Assembly (NCBI RefSeq): GCF_003050835.1
Contig: NZ_QAOJ01000003.1
Location: 398,081-462,080 of the forward strand
Reading direction: 5' to 3'
From: Pseudomonas sp. GV071
GTDB lineage: Bacteria > Pseudomonadota > Gammaproteobacteria > Pseudomonadales > Pseudomonadaceae
Length of the DNA stretch: 64,000 nt
A model generated the notes under the pieces. It had not been told where the DNA came from. It was given only the letters and a program-made list of their open reading frames with translations, and did not search any database. The position numbers were made by a program, and so were the translations under genes. Below are positions 55,253 to 64,000 of this stretch, in pieces; position 1 is the stretch's first letter; each line of letters starts with the position of its first letter.

Positions 55253-56353
55253 ATGCTCCGCCGCCATGTCCTGGGCCTCGGCAGCCTGCTGCTCGGCGCA
55301 CTGACGCTGGGCGGCTGGACTGTCAGCCGCAACGCCAAGAACCCGCTGGTGCTGTCCGCCCGCGACGACAGCCACGGCAAGCACTACGCCGTCGGCTATC
55401 GCCTGGACGGCAGCCAGGTGTTCGCCACCGAGGTGGCCCAGCGCTGCCACGACGTGGTCGAACACCCAAGCGAGCCGATTGCACTGTTCGTTGCCCGGCG
55501 CCCCGGTACCGAAAGCTACCTGATCGACCTGCGTGACGGCCGCCTGCTGCAAACCGTGAAGTCACAGCCCAACCGCCACTTCTATGGCCACGGCGTGTTC
55601 CATAAAAGCGGTGAGTGGCTGTACACCACCGACAACGACACCACCGACCCCGGTCGTGGCCTGCTCACGGTGTACCGCTACGACAACGGCCAGTTGCACC
55701 ACAGCGGCGAACTCAGCACCCATGGCCTGGGCCCGCACCAGGTGTCGTGGATGCCCGACGGCGAAACCTTTGTGATCGCCAATGGCGGCATCCGCACCGA
55801 AGCAGAAAGCCGCAAAGAAATGAACCTCAACGCCATGGAACCCAGCTTGGTGTTGCTGCAACGCGACGGCACGCTGATTTCCAAGGAAACCCTCAGCCAG
55901 CAGATGAACAGCGTGCGCCACCTGGCGGTAGCCCGCGACGGCACCATCGTCGCCGGCCAGCAGTTTATGGGCGACGCCCACGAGCCGGCTGAACTGCTCG
56001 CCATCAAGCGCCCTGGGCAACCGTTCCAGGCGTTCCCGCTGGAGGCCGACCAGCGCGATGCCATGGCCCATTACACCGCCAGCGTGGCCGTGCACGATGA
56101 CCTGCGCCTGGTGGCGTTGACCGCGCCACGGGGTAATCGCTTCTTTATATGGGACCTGGATACCGGCGCCGTTCGTCTGGATGCGCCGCTACCCGACTGC
56201 GCCGGAGTGGGCGCGGTGAAGGACGGTTTTGTCGTCACCTCGGGCCAGGGTCGCTGCCGCTTCTACGACTGCCGCAGCGCCCAGATCAATGCCGAGGCAT
56301 TGGATCTGCCGGCCGGGCTATGGGACAACCATCTGCACCTGAAACTGGCTTGA
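55253..56353 (+). CDS. DUF1513 beta-propeller protein, probable Tat substrate
   Basis: A 366-residue protein of the DUF1513 family. The N-terminus MLRRHVLGLGSLLLGAL contains a twin-arginine-like RRHVLGL. The remainder has repeated blades (GKHYAVGYRLDGSQVFATEV, GHGVFHKSGEWLYTTDND, HGLGPHQVSWMPDGETF). ATG 55253 is used; ATG 55241 would lack a ribosome site. Last gene of the DUF1111-imelysin-DUF1513 operon. Confidence 0.85.
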   Translation: MLRRHVLGLGSLLLGALTLGGWTVSRNAKNPLVLSARDDSHGKHYAVGYRLDGSQVFATEVAQRCHDVVEHPSEPIALFVARRPGTESYLIDLRDGRLLQTVKSQPNRHFYGHGVFHKSGEWLYTTDNDTTDPGRGLLTVYRYDNGQLHHSGELSTHGLGPHQVSWMPDGETFVIANGGIRTEAESRKEMNLNAMEPSLVLLQRDGTLISKETLSQQMNSVRHLAVARDGTIVAGQQFMGDAHEPAELLAIKRPGQPFQAFPLEADQRDAMAHYTASVAVHDDLRLVALTAPRGNRFFIWDLDTGAVRLDAPLPDCAGVGAVKDGFVVTSGQGRCRFYDCRSAQINAEALDLPAGLWDNHLHLKLA

Positions 56354-56378
56354 CCGGTTCTAGAAACAACCGACGTCC

Positions 56379-56465
56379 GTAGGTTGGGTTGAGCGCAGCG
56401 AAGCCCAACGAGCCATACACCACCGAACCGCCCCGTTGGGCTTCGCTGCGCTCAACCCAACCTAC
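56379..56465. repeat. Repeat arms of the GTTGGGTTGAGC family, site 4
   Basis: Arms at 56379-56410 and 56434-56465 face each other as at sites 1 and 2, but only 23 bases lie between them. The flanking genes are codirectional and the repeat does not supply a stop codon here. Of the rest of the 332-base gap (56354-56685), I see only the MCP ribosome site and no other gene. Confidence 0.85.
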
Positions 56466-56685
56466 CCTCGACCGGCGTCATGGCCATTCGCCAGAATGTT
56501 CCTACGCACTCAAGTGCAACCGCTTGCGGCCGACTATATTCAAACAACACCTGTGCACTCCGGGCCATCCCGCTCGACGGACAGCTTCGGCGTGTCTGTC
56601 GTCAGTGAGCTACATGGAAGTCAAGACGCCTCGCACCTAGAGCAAACCGGTGTTTAGTTTTTCCCGTCCCCGAGAGGCGTACCCC

Positions 56686-58311
56686 ATGTTTCTACAAAAC
56701 TCCCTGCGTGCGCAGATTCTTGCCCTGTTGGGTGGCAGCCTGCTGCTCACCGTGATCATTGCCCTGGCCTGTTTCAGCTTCCTGTCCAGCGGCATCCAGA
56801 ACTACCGCGGTCTGCTCGATGGCCCGCTGCAAGAGTCACAACTGGTCGACCAGGCCAACCTCGAATTCAAATCCCAGGTCCAGGAATGGAAAAACGTCCT
56901 CCTGCGTGGCAAAGACCAGGCGGCTCAGGACAAGTACTGGGGCCAGTTCGAAGACCAGGAACGCAAGGTGCAGGACATTCTCGGCAAACTGGTGGGCGAA
57001 GCCGGTGACGACGCCACACTGAAAAGCCAGGTGGAAAAGCTGCGCAGCGAGCACCAGGCCCTGGGCGCCTCCTACCGCAAAGGCAAAGCCGCCTTTATTG
57101 CAGCCGGTGCCGACCCCACTGCCGGCGACAAAGCCGTGCAGGGCATCGACCGCGCCACCAGCGATCAGATGGGAGCGCTGGTCACCCAACTGCACCAGCG
57201 CAGCGAAGAGCAGGCCAAAGCCATCAGCGCCAGCGCCGAGCGCACCGTGTGGCTGGGCACTGTGGTGTTGCTGGGCGCCAGCGTGCTGATCGCCCTGCTC
57301 AGCCTGTGGCTGGTCAACCGTAACCTGATCAACCCGATCAAGAGCCTGATCGAACACATCGGCCGTCTCAGCCAAGGCAACTTTGGCCAACGTGTGGACA
57401 CCAGCCGCCGCGACGAACTGGGCAACCTGGCGGTCGCCGCCAATACCCTGCGCGACTTCCTCGCTGACACGTTCACCCGCCTGCAACGCAGCACCAGTGA
57501 GCTGGACAGCGCCAGCGGCGAGCTGAACGCCATTGCCACCCTGATGGCCCAGGGCACTGCCGAGCAGTTCTCACGCACCGACCAGGTGGCCACCGCCATG
57601 CACGAGATGTCGGCCACCGCCCAGGAAGTGGCCCGCCACGCCGCCGACGCCGCCCGCGCCGCCGACGATGCCGACCATTCTTCGCAGCAGGGCAGCAAGG
57701 TGATGAACTCGACCATCCAGACCATCACCACGATGCGCGGCGAAATCGCCAATACCGCCGACGTGATCCGTCGCCTGGAAGCCGACAGCGGCCGCATCGG
57801 CAAGGTGCTGGAGGTAATCCGCGGCATCGCCGACCAGACCAACCTGCTGGCCCTCAACGCCGCCATCGAAGCCGCCCGCGCCGGGGAAGCCGGGCGCGGT
57901 TTTGCCGTGGTCGCCGATGAGGTGCGCACCCTGGCGCAACGCACCGCGCAGTCCACCGCCGAGATTCACCAGATCATCGACACCGTGCAGACCGGCGCCC
58001 TCAACGCCGTGAAAGCCATCGAAAGTGGCCAGAGCCGCAGCGAGGAAGGTGTGCAGCAAGTGACCGAGGCCGGCAGCATGCTGGCCAACATCACCCAGGC
58101 GGTAGAAGCGATCCGCGACATGAACCGGCAGATCGCCACGGCCGCCGAGGAACAAACCTCAGTGGCCGAAGACATTTCGCGCAACCTCACCGAAATCACC
58201 GCGATTGCCACCACCAACCAGGAGAACGTGGTGCGCACCGAAACGGCCAGCGTCAACCTGCGTGGCCTGTCCGGGCAGTTGAGTGATGTGACCCAACGTC
58301 TGAGCGCCTGA
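56686..58311 (+). CDS. Methyl-accepting chemotaxis protein
   Basis: A 541-residue chemoreceptor. A membrane helix at about residues 10-32 leads to a periplasmic four-helix-bundle ligand domain, then a second helix (about residues 190-212) and a HAMP domain with [20 protein letters not shown]. The cytoplasmic tip has [19 protein letters not shown] and [13 protein letters not shown], which bind CheA and CheW. The ATG at 56686 follows GAGAGGCG. The ligand is unknown. Between the iron-linked operon and the RND pump. Confidence 0.93.
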   Translation: MFLQNSLRAQILALLGGSLLLTVIIALACFSFLSSGIQNYRGLLDGPLQESQLVDQANLEFKSQVQEWKNVLLRGKDQAAQDKYWGQFEDQERKVQDILGKLVGEAGDDATLKSQVEKLRSEHQALGASYRKGKAAFIAAGADPTAGDKAVQGIDRATSDQMGALVTQLHQRSEEQAKAISASAERTVWLGTVVLLGASVLIALLSLWLVNRNLINPIKSLIEHIGRLSQGNFGQRVDTSRRDELGNLAVAANTLRDFLADTFTRLQRSTSELDSASGELNAIATLMAQGTAEQFSRTDQVATAMHEMSATAQEVARHAADAARAADDADHSSQQGSKVMNSTIQTITTMRGEIANTADVIRRLEADSGRIGKVLEVIRGIADQTNLLALNAAIEAARAGEAGRGFAVVADEVRTLAQRTAQSTAEIHQIIDTVQTGALNAVKAIESGQSRSEEGVQQVTEAGSMLANITQAVEAIRDMNRQIATAAEEQTSVAEDISRNLTEITAIATTNQENVVRTETASVNLRGLSGQLSDVTQRLSA

Positions 58312-58397
58312 CTCCGAAGAGCAACGGCCCCTCTCCCCAGCCCTCTCCGGCACGCAGGCGAGGGGGCTGATCGGAGTGCGGCGTCAGCTACCCGTCA

Positions 58398-58423
58398 CCC
58401 CTCTCCCGCTTGCGGGAGAGGGG
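58398..58423. repeat. Palindromic repeat CCCTCTCCCGC
   Basis: CCCCTCTCCCGC and its complement GCGGGAGAGGGG form a perfect hairpin of 12 bases. A broken, similar stretch (CCCTCTCCGG-type) lies at 58327-58366. Both lie in the 252-base gap before the RND operon; such CTCTCCC palindromes are a common dispersed repeat. Confidence 0.7.
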
Positions 58424-58563
58424 ATGGGGGAGAGGGTCAAGGCCATACGCAGCCCCTCGCAATCATTTGCAAACCCCGGTTTTTGACTTGGCCGCCGCAG
58501 TGGGACTAAGGTACGCGCCTTGCCTATTCCACAGGCCCATTTTCCCTGCCAAGGAACCGGAAT

Positions 58564-59703
58564 ATGTTGCTCCGCCGTATGCTCGTCATGCTCGGTCTGT
58601 TCGCCCTCGTTGTGGCTGCGCTGGCCGGTCTGAAAATCCAATCCGTCTCCGCTCAAATCGCCCAATTCAGCGCGCCGAAACCGGCCATCAGTGTGTCGGC
58701 CGCCAACAGCGAACAGGTGCAGTGGCAGAACCGTCTGCCGGCCATCGGCACCCTCAAGGCCCTGCAAGGCATCGACCTCACCGTGGAATCCAGCGGCACC
58801 GTGCAGGACGTGCTGTTCCGCTCCGGTGAAAAAGTGAGCCTGCACCAGCCGCTCATTCAGCTCGACAGCGATGTCGAATCCGCCACCCTCGCCACCTCTC
58901 AAGCCGAGCGTGACCTGGCGCAGGTCGAATTCGACCGTGCGCGCAGCCTGCTGACCCGTCAGGCGTTGTCCAAAAGCGAATACGACCGCCTGGCCGCCGA
59001 GCTGCTCAAAGCCAACACCCGCGTGGCCCAGCTGAAAGCCATCATGGCCAAGAAGCGCATCCTCGCGCCGTTTGCCGGCACCATCGGTATCCGTCAGATC
59101 GATGTCGGCGACTTCGTCTCCAGCGGCACCATCATTGCCACGCTGCAAGATGTCAGCAGCCTATACGTCGACTTCTACCTGCCCGAGCAATCGGTACCGC
59201 AGCTCAAGCTCGGCCAGCGTGTGCGTTTTTCGGTCGCCGCCTTCCCGAAAGAAAGCTTCGAAGGCGAGATCAACGCCATCAACCCGAAAGTCGAGAACAG
59301 CACCCGCAACGTGCAAGTGCGCGCCATTCTGAGCAACCCGGAAAGCAAGCTGCTACCCGGCATGTTCGCCAACCTGGAAGTGCTGCTGCCCAGCGAAGAT
59401 GCCCGTGTAGTGGTGCCGGAAACCGCGCTCACCTACACCCTCTACGGCAACTCCGTGTACGTGATCGGCAACAAGAAGGACGACCAGGGCGTCGAGGAAA
59501 AAGACGACAAAGGCCAGCCCGTGCTGGTGGTGGAGCGCCGCTTCGTGGAAACCGGCGAGCGCCGTGACGGCAAGGTGATCGTGCTCAAAGGCCTGAAGGC
59601 CGGCGAGCAAGTGGTGACTGCCGGCCAGCTCAAGCTGGACAACGGCTCCCACGTGGCCGTCGTGACCGATGACGCCCTTATGAACAGCCCGGCGGCCAAT
59701 TAA
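58564..59703 (+). CDS. mexV: RND efflux periplasmic adaptor, MexV-like
   Basis: A 379-residue membrane-fusion protein. An N-terminal hydrophobic anchor (about residues 1-28) precedes the biotin-lipoyl fold (GTLKALQGIDLTVESSGTVQ), an alpha hairpin, and beta-barrel and membrane-proximal domains (PEQSVPQLKLGQRVRFSVAA). It lies 29 bases before the RND permease, with which it forms the MexVW-type pair next to the icmP cluster, as in P. aeruginosa PA4374-PA4375. The name follows locus and length; substrates are not established here. Confidence 0.88.
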   Translation: MLLRRMLVMLGLFALVVAALAGLKIQSVSAQIAQFSAPKPAISVSAANSEQVQWQNRLPAIGTLKALQGIDLTVESSGTVQDVLFRSGEKVSLHQPLIQLDSDVESATLATSQAERDLAQVEFDRARSLLTRQALSKSEYDRLAAELLKANTRVAQLKAIMAKKRILAPFAGTIGIRQIDVGDFVSSGTIIATLQDVSSLYVDFYLPEQSVPQLKLGQRVRFSVAAFPKESFEGEINAINPKVENSTRNVQVRAILSNPESKLLPGMFANLEVLLPSEDARVVVPETALTYTLYGNSVYVIGNKKDDQGVEEKDDKGQPVLVVERRFVETGERRDGKVIVLKGLKAGEQVVTAGQLKLDNGSHVAVVTDDALMNSPAAN

Positions 59704-59732
59704 CCGGCCACCGCGCGCCAAGGAAGCACTTC

Positions 59733-62700
59733 ATGGCTTTTACAGACCCGTTCATCCGTCGCCCGGTGCTGGCCACCGTGGTCAGTCTGCTGATCATTCT
59801 CCTGGGCTTCCAGGCCTTCAGCAAACTGACCATCCGCCAGTACCCGCAGATGGAAAACGCCCTGATCCAGGTGACCACCTCCTACCCCGGGGCCAACGCC
59901 GAAACCATTCAGGGCTACATCACCCAACCGCTGCAACAGAGCCTGGCGAGCGCCGAAGGTATCGACTACATGACCTCGGTCAGTCGGCAGAACTACTCGG
60001 TGATCTCGATCTACGCGCGCATCGGTTCGGACAGCGACCGTCTGTTCACCGAGCTGTTGGCCAAGGCCAACGAGGTGAAAAACCAGCTGCCGCAAAACGC
60101 CGAAGACCCGGTACTGAGCAAAGAAGCGGCCGACTCGTCGGCGCTGATGTACGTGAGTTTCTACAGCGATGAGCTGAGCAACCCGCAGATCACCGACTAC
60201 CTGTCGCGGGTTATCCAGCCCAAGCTCGCTACCCTGCCCGGCATGGCTGAAGCCGAGATTCTCGGCAACCAGGTGTTCGCCATGCGCATCTGGCTGGACC
60301 CGGTGAAACTCGCCGCCTACGGCATCACCGCCCAGGACGTGAACGACGCGGTACGCAAAAACAACTTCCTCTCCGCCGCCGGCGAGACGAAGGGCGAATA
60401 CGTGGTCACCAGCGTCAACGCCAGCACCGACCTGAAGTCCGCCGACGCGTTTGCCGCCATCCCGGTGAAAACCCAGGGCGACAGCCGTGTGCTGCTGGGT
60501 GATATCGCCCGGGTGGAAATGGGCGCGGAGAACTACAACTCCATCAGCTCGTTCGACGGCATTCCCTCGGTGTACATCGGCATCAAGGCCACCCCCAGCG
60601 CCAACCCGCTGGACGTGATCAAACACGTGCGCGCCGCCATGCCGGACCTGGAAGCGCAACTGCCACCGAACCTGAAAGTGTCCATCGCCTACGACGCCAC
60701 CCAGTTCATCCAGGCCTCCATCGACGAAGTGGTGAAAACCCTGTTCGAAGCGGTGCTGATCGTGATCGTGGTGGTGTTCCTGTTCCTCGGCGCCCTGCGT
60801 TCGGTGCTGATCCCGGTGATCACCATTCCGCTGTCGATGATCGGCGTGATGTTCTTCATGCACCTGATGGGCTACTCGATCAACTTGCTCACCCTGCTGG
60901 CCATGGTGCTCGCCATCGGCCTGGTGGTGGACGATGCCATCGTGGTGGTGGAAAACATCCACCGCCATATCGAGCAAGGCAAAACCCCGTACAACGCCGC
61001 CATTGATGGCGCCCGCGAAATCGCCGTGCCGGTGGTTTCGATGACCATCACCCTGGCCGCCGTGTACGCCCCCATCGGTTTCCTCGAAGGTCTTACCGGC
61101 GCGCTGTTCAAAGAGTTCGCCCTGACCCTGGCGGGTGCAGTGATCATCTCCGGCATCGTCGCCCTGACCCTGTCGCCGATGATGTGCTCCAAGCTGCTGC
61201 GCCACGAAGAAAACCCCACGGGCCTGGCGCACAAGCTGGACTCGATTTTCGACAGCCTCAAGGTCCGCTACCAGCGCATGCTGCACGGCACCCTGAACAC
61301 CCGGCCGGTGGTAGTGGTATTCGCCATTCTGGTGCTGTGCCTGATTCCGATCCTGCTGAAAATGACCAAGAACGAACTGGCCCCCGACGAAGACCAGGGC
61401 ATCGTGTTCATGATGGCCAGCGCGCCGCAGCCGACCAACTTGAACTACCTGAACGCCTACACCCAGCAGTTCGTGAAGATCTTCAAGGAGTTCCCCGAGT
61501 ACTACTCCTCGTTCCAGATCAACGGCTACAACGGTGTGCAAGCGGGTATCGGCGGTTTCCTGCTGAAGCCCTGGGACGAGCGCGAACGCACGCAAATGGA
61601 GTTGCTCCACGACGTGCAGAGCAAGCTCGGCGAGATTCCCGGCCTGCAGATTTTCGGCTTCAACCTGCCCTCCTTGCCGGGCACCGGTGAGGGTCTGCCG
61701 TTCCAGTTTGTGATCAACACACCGAACGACTACGAGTCGCTGCTGCAGGTGACCGAGCGGATCAAAAAGCGCGTGGAAGCCTCGGGCAAGTTCGCCTTCG
61801 TCGACGTTGATCTGGCCTTCGACAAGCCGGAAATCGTAGTCGACATCGACCGCGCCAAAGCCGCGCAGATGGGCGTGAACATGGAAGACCTCGGCGGCAC
61901 CCTGTCGACCCTGTTGGGTGAAGGCGAGATCAACCGCTTCACCATCGACGGGCGTAGCTACAAGGTGATTGCCCAGGTCGAACGCGCCTACCGCGACAAC
62001 CCGAACTGGCTCAGCAACTACTACGTGAAGAACAACAAGGCTGAGATGGTGCCTCTGGCCACCCTGATCACGGTGCACGACAGCGCGCGTCCAACCCAGC
62101 TCAACCAGTTCCAGCAACTCAACTCGGCGATCATCCAAGGCTTCCCGATCGTCAGCATGGGTGAAGCGATTGAAACGGTGCGCAGCATTGCCGAAGAAGA
62201 AGCCCCGCGCGGCTTCGCCTTCGACTACGCCGGCGCCTCGCGGCAATACGTGCAGGAAGGCAGCGCGCTGTACGTAACCTTTGCCTTGGCACTGGCGCTG
62301 ATCTTCCTGGTGCTGGCGGCGCAGTTCGAAAGCTTCCGCGACCCGCTGGTGATTATGGTCACGGTGCCGCTGTCGATCTGCGGGGCGTTGATTCCGTTGT
62401 TCCTCGGTTACTCGAGCATGAACATCTACACCCAGGTGGGCCTGGTGACGCTGATTGGTCTGATCACCAAACACGGCATCCTGATCGTCGAATTCGCCAA
62501 CCAATTGCGCCGCGAACAGGGCCTGTCCCGCCGCGCCGCCATTGAAGAAGCGGCTGCGATTCGCCTGCGTCCGGTATTGATGACCACCGCGGCCATGGTG
62601 TTCGGCATGGTGCCGTTGATTCTGGCCACCGGTGCCGGTGCGGTGAGCCGTTTCGACATCGGCCTGGTGATCGCTACCGGGATGTCGGTAGGCACCCTGT

Positions 62701-62816
62701 TCACCCTGTTTGTGCTGCCGTGCGTGTACAGCTTGCTGGCCAAGCCGGATACCAAAACCGAGGGAGAGCCGGCGGTGAGCAACGACAACGGCCCCACCCA
62801 TCCATTGATTTCCTGA
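59733..62816 (+). CDS. mexW: RND efflux permease, MexW-like
   Basis: A 1027-residue inner-membrane pump of the HAE1/RND family. Two repeats of six helices with large periplasmic loops after helices 1 and 7. The proton-relay motif VVDDAIVVVENIHR in helix 4 and the FTDPFIRRPVLATVVSLL start are typical. AAGGAAGC is the ribosome site. No outer-membrane channel gene follows, so an OprM-type partner elsewhere is implied. Confidence 0.95.
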   Translation: MAFTDPFIRRPVLATVVSLLIILLGFQAFSKLTIRQYPQMENALIQVTTSYPGANAETIQGYITQPLQQSLASAEGIDYMTSVSRQNYSVISIYARIGSDSDRLFTELLAKANEVKNQLPQNAEDPVLSKEAADSSALMYVSFYSDELSNPQITDYLSRVIQPKLATLPGMAEAEILGNQVFAMRIWLDPVKLAAYGITAQDVNDAVRKNNFLSAAGETKGEYVVTSVNASTDLKSADAFAAIPVKTQGDSRVLLGDIARVEMGAENYNSISSFDGIPSVYIGIKATPSANPLDVIKHVRAAMPDLEAQLPPNLKVSIAYDATQFIQASIDEVVKTLFEAVLIVIVVVFLFLGALRSVLIPVITIPLSMIGVMFFMHLMGYSINLLTLLAMVLAIGLVVDDAIVVVENIHRHIEQGKTPYNAAIDGAREIAVPVVSMTITLAAVYAPIGFLEGLTGALFKEFALTLAGAVIISGIVALTLSPMMCSKLLRHEENPTGLAHKLDSIFDSLKVRYQRMLHGTLNTRPVVVVFAILVLCLIPILLKMTKNELAPDEDQGIVFMMASAPQPTNLNYLNAYTQQFVKIFKEFPEYYSSFQINGYNGVQAGIGGFLLKPWDERERTQMELLHDVQSKLGEIPGLQIFGFNLPSLPGTGEGLPFQFVINTPNDYESLLQVTERIKKRVEASGKFAFVDVDLAFDKPEIVVDIDRAKAAQMGVNMEDLGGTLSTLLGEGEINRFTIDGRSYKVIAQVERAYRDNPNWLSNYYVKNNKAEMVPLATLITVHDSARPTQLNQFQQLNSAIIQGFPIVSMGEAIETVRSIAEEEAPRGFAFDYAGASRQYVQEGSALYVTFALALALIFLVLAAQFESFRDPLVIMVTVPLSICGALIPLFLGYSSMNIYTQVGLVTLIGLITKHGILIVEFANQLRREQGLSRRAAIEEAAAIRLRPVLMTTAAMVFGMVPLILATGAGAVSRFDIGLVIATGMSVGTLFTLFVLPCVYSLLAKPDTKTEGEPAVSNDNGPTHPLIS

Positions 62817-62833
62817 CGCTAACCGTCAGCCAT

Positions 62834-62863
62834 GAAAAGCCCCGCCGCCGCGGGGCTTTTTTT
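62834..62863 (+). terminator. Rho-independent terminator of mexVW
   Basis: Stem AAGCCCCGC / GCGGGGCTT around a short loop with a T-run, 18 bases past mexW. Confidence 0.92.
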
Positions 62864-62909
62864 GTAGGATTGGCCACCGCCCTGCCCTCACAAGAACAAG
62901 GAAGCCCGC

Positions 62910-63737
62910 ATGTCCAAGACCGTTCTGATCACCGGCTGCTCCAGTGGCATCGGCCGCGCCCTGGCCGACGCCTTTCAGGCCGCTGGCTACCGCGTATGGG
63001 CCAGCGCGCGCAAAGCCAGCGACCTGGCCGCGCTCACCGCAGCCGGCTTCACTGCGGTGGAGCTGGACGTCAACGACAGCGCCGCCGTGGCGCAGCTGGC
63101 GTTACGCCTAGGCGATGAAATCGGTGGCCTCGATGTACTGATCAACAACGCCGGCTATGGCGCCATGGGGCCGCTACTGGACGGTGGTCGCGACGCTCTG
63201 CAACGCCAGTTCGACACCAACGTGTTCGCCCTGATCGACATCACCCGAGCGCTGTTTCCGCTGCTGCGCCGCAGTCAGGGGGTGGTGGTGAATATCGGCA
63301 GTGTGTCGGGGGTGTTGGTCACGCCATTCGCGGCGGCCTACTGCGCGTCGAAAGCGGCGGTGCATGCGTTGAGCAATGGCTTGCGCATGGAGTTGGCGCC
63401 GTTTGGGGTTCGGCTGCTGGAGGTGCAGCCGGGGGCGATTGCTTCGAGCTTTGGCGCCAATGCCTCGCGTGAGGCGGAGCAGTTGATTGCCGAGGATTCG
63501 CCGTGGTGGCCGATCCGCGAAGGGATTCGGGCGCGGGCGCGGGCCTCGCAGGACAACCCGACGCCGGCCAGCGCTGTGGCACAGGATATTCTCGCTGCGG
63601 TGCAGCGGGCCAAGCCGCCACGGTTGTTGCGCGTGGGTAATGGCGGGCGGGCGTTGCCGTTGATTGCGACGTTGTTGCCGCAGGGGGTGGTGGAGTGGGT
63701 GTTGAAGAAGAAGTTTGGGTTGGCGGGGAAGCTGTGA
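62910..63737 (+). CDS. Short-chain dehydrogenase/reductase
   Basis: A 275-residue classical SDR. Cofactor motif VLITGCSSGIGRALADAF, then NNAGYGAMG, the Ser in NIGSVSGV and the active-site YCASK (YxxxK). The substrate is unknown. AAGGAAGCCCGC provides the ribosome site for ATG 62910. It follows the mexVW terminator, so it has its own promoter. Confidence 0.92.
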   Translation: MSKTVLITGCSSGIGRALADAFQAAGYRVWASARKASDLAALTAAGFTAVELDVNDSAAVAQLALRLGDEIGGLDVLINNAGYGAMGPLLDGGRDALQRQFDTNVFALIDITRALFPLLRRSQGVVVNIGSVSGVLVTPFAAAYCASKAAVHALSNGLRMELAPFGVRLLEVQPGAIASSFGANASREAEQLIAEDSPWWPIREGIRARARASQDNPTPASAVAQDILAAVQRAKPPRLLRVGNGGRALPLIATLLPQGVVEWVLKKKFGLAGKL

Positions 63738-64000
63738 GGCTGAGCACCTCGGCGTTTTGATGGTTTGCTTTTGGGGCTCGTTGGTTTTCTTTATCGCGTG
63801 CGCGTGGCGTTTTATTTCGCGCCTTACGCGCGACTCACTTTTTAGCAGTCGCCCTAAAAAGTAAGCAAAAACGGCTTGCCCCAACCTCGGCCCTACGCTG
63901 CGCTTCGGGTCCCCTTGTAAGCTAAATTCAACCTGCTTCAGACCGTGGTTCCCTTTGGTTACGAGACCGTGAGGGAGCATGGGTCGAAGCAGGTTTCTCT
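63738..64000. repeat. Intergenic repeat-like tail at the window end
   Basis: The 263 bases hold no gene I can support. The stretch with CGCGCCTTACGCGCGACTC, then CCTAAAAAGTAAGCAAAAACG and CAACCTCGGCCCTACGCTGC has the look of a dispersed Pseudomonas intergenic repeat, from memory only. An inverted pair GAAGCAGG / CCTGCTTC near 63931 and 63985 bounds the last part. Confidence 0.4.

Noticed and set aside
59700..62801. Open frame of 1033 codons antisense to mexW
   Set aside because: It is the reverse-strand shadow of a high-GC gene: composition is Gln/His/Arg/Gly-rich without any domain, and mexW is a clear RND permease.
63174..63980. Open frame of 268 codons antisense to the SDR and into the end repeat
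   Set aside because: Mostly overlaps the SDR; Pro/Arg/Gln-rich with no domain. The part past 63738 looks like a dispersed repeat.

Overview
The window is a contiguous piece of a high-GC Pseudomonas-type chromosome. Gene content and order match, from memory and without a database search, two blocks of the Pseudomonas aeruginosa genome placed side by side: dsbC-xerD-rplS-trmD-rimM-rpsP-ffh-purT-purL-mltF-tadA-guaA-guaB-xseA-leuA, and then argP-argO-sodB-bifA-lemA-icmP-mexVW. Intergenic REP palindromes with the core GCGGCTnnAGCCGC, which are typical of Pseudomonas, support this. There is no prophage, plasmid backbone, CRISPR array, rRNA or tRNA that I can see. The short dispersed repeats are the only mobile-looking DNA.

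Layout. 1-4.7 kb: dsbC (cut by the window edge), xerD, a CPA1 antiporter, a small MshEN-domain protein and an acyl-CoA thioesterase. 4.7-8.3 kb: the rpsP-rimM-trmD-rplS translation operon and ffh, all on the minus strand. 8.5-16.5 kb: membrane and housekeeping genes (YpjD/CcsA-like, CNNM/CorC-like, MFS, purT, gamma-carbonic anhydrase, two Nudix hydrolases, an L,D-transpeptidase, a NIF3-like protein). 16.7-28 kb: CDGSH protein, purL, mltF, tadA, a CumA-like multicopper oxidase, guaA and guaB. 28-34.5 kb: a zinc-ribbon protein, xseA, an M23 peptidase, an MscS-family channel, and leuA preceded by a possible Leu-rich leader peptide. 34.7-41.5 kb: the type IV pilus minor pilin operon fimU-pilV-pilW-pilX-pilY1-pilE, mostly joined by 4-base ATGA overlaps. 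41.5-46.1 kb: a coiled-coil membrane protein, a small unknown, an epimerase, and argP divergent from an ACT protein plus argO. 46.3-50.9 kb: sodB, bifA (c-di-GMP phosphodiesterase), and lemA with a GIDE/EF-hand protein. 51-56.4 kb: an iron-linked periplasmic cluster (icmP, a di-haem DUF1111 protein, a second imelysin, DUF1513). 56.7-63.7 kb: a chemoreceptor, an RND pump pair and a short-chain dehydrogenase.

Themes. De novo purine synthesis (purT, purL, guaB, guaA) is well represented. c-di-GMP and surface behaviour recur: bifA, the pilus operon, and a protein holding the tandem 24-residue MshEN motif outside its usual secretion ATPase. The repeats are unusually informative. One family of about 160 bp ends exactly on the TAG stop codons of convergent genes at two loci. 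A second palindromic family flanks guaA on both sides and shows compensatory changes in its hairpin stem. All functional assignments come from motifs I can read and from family knowledge; no alignment or search was run.
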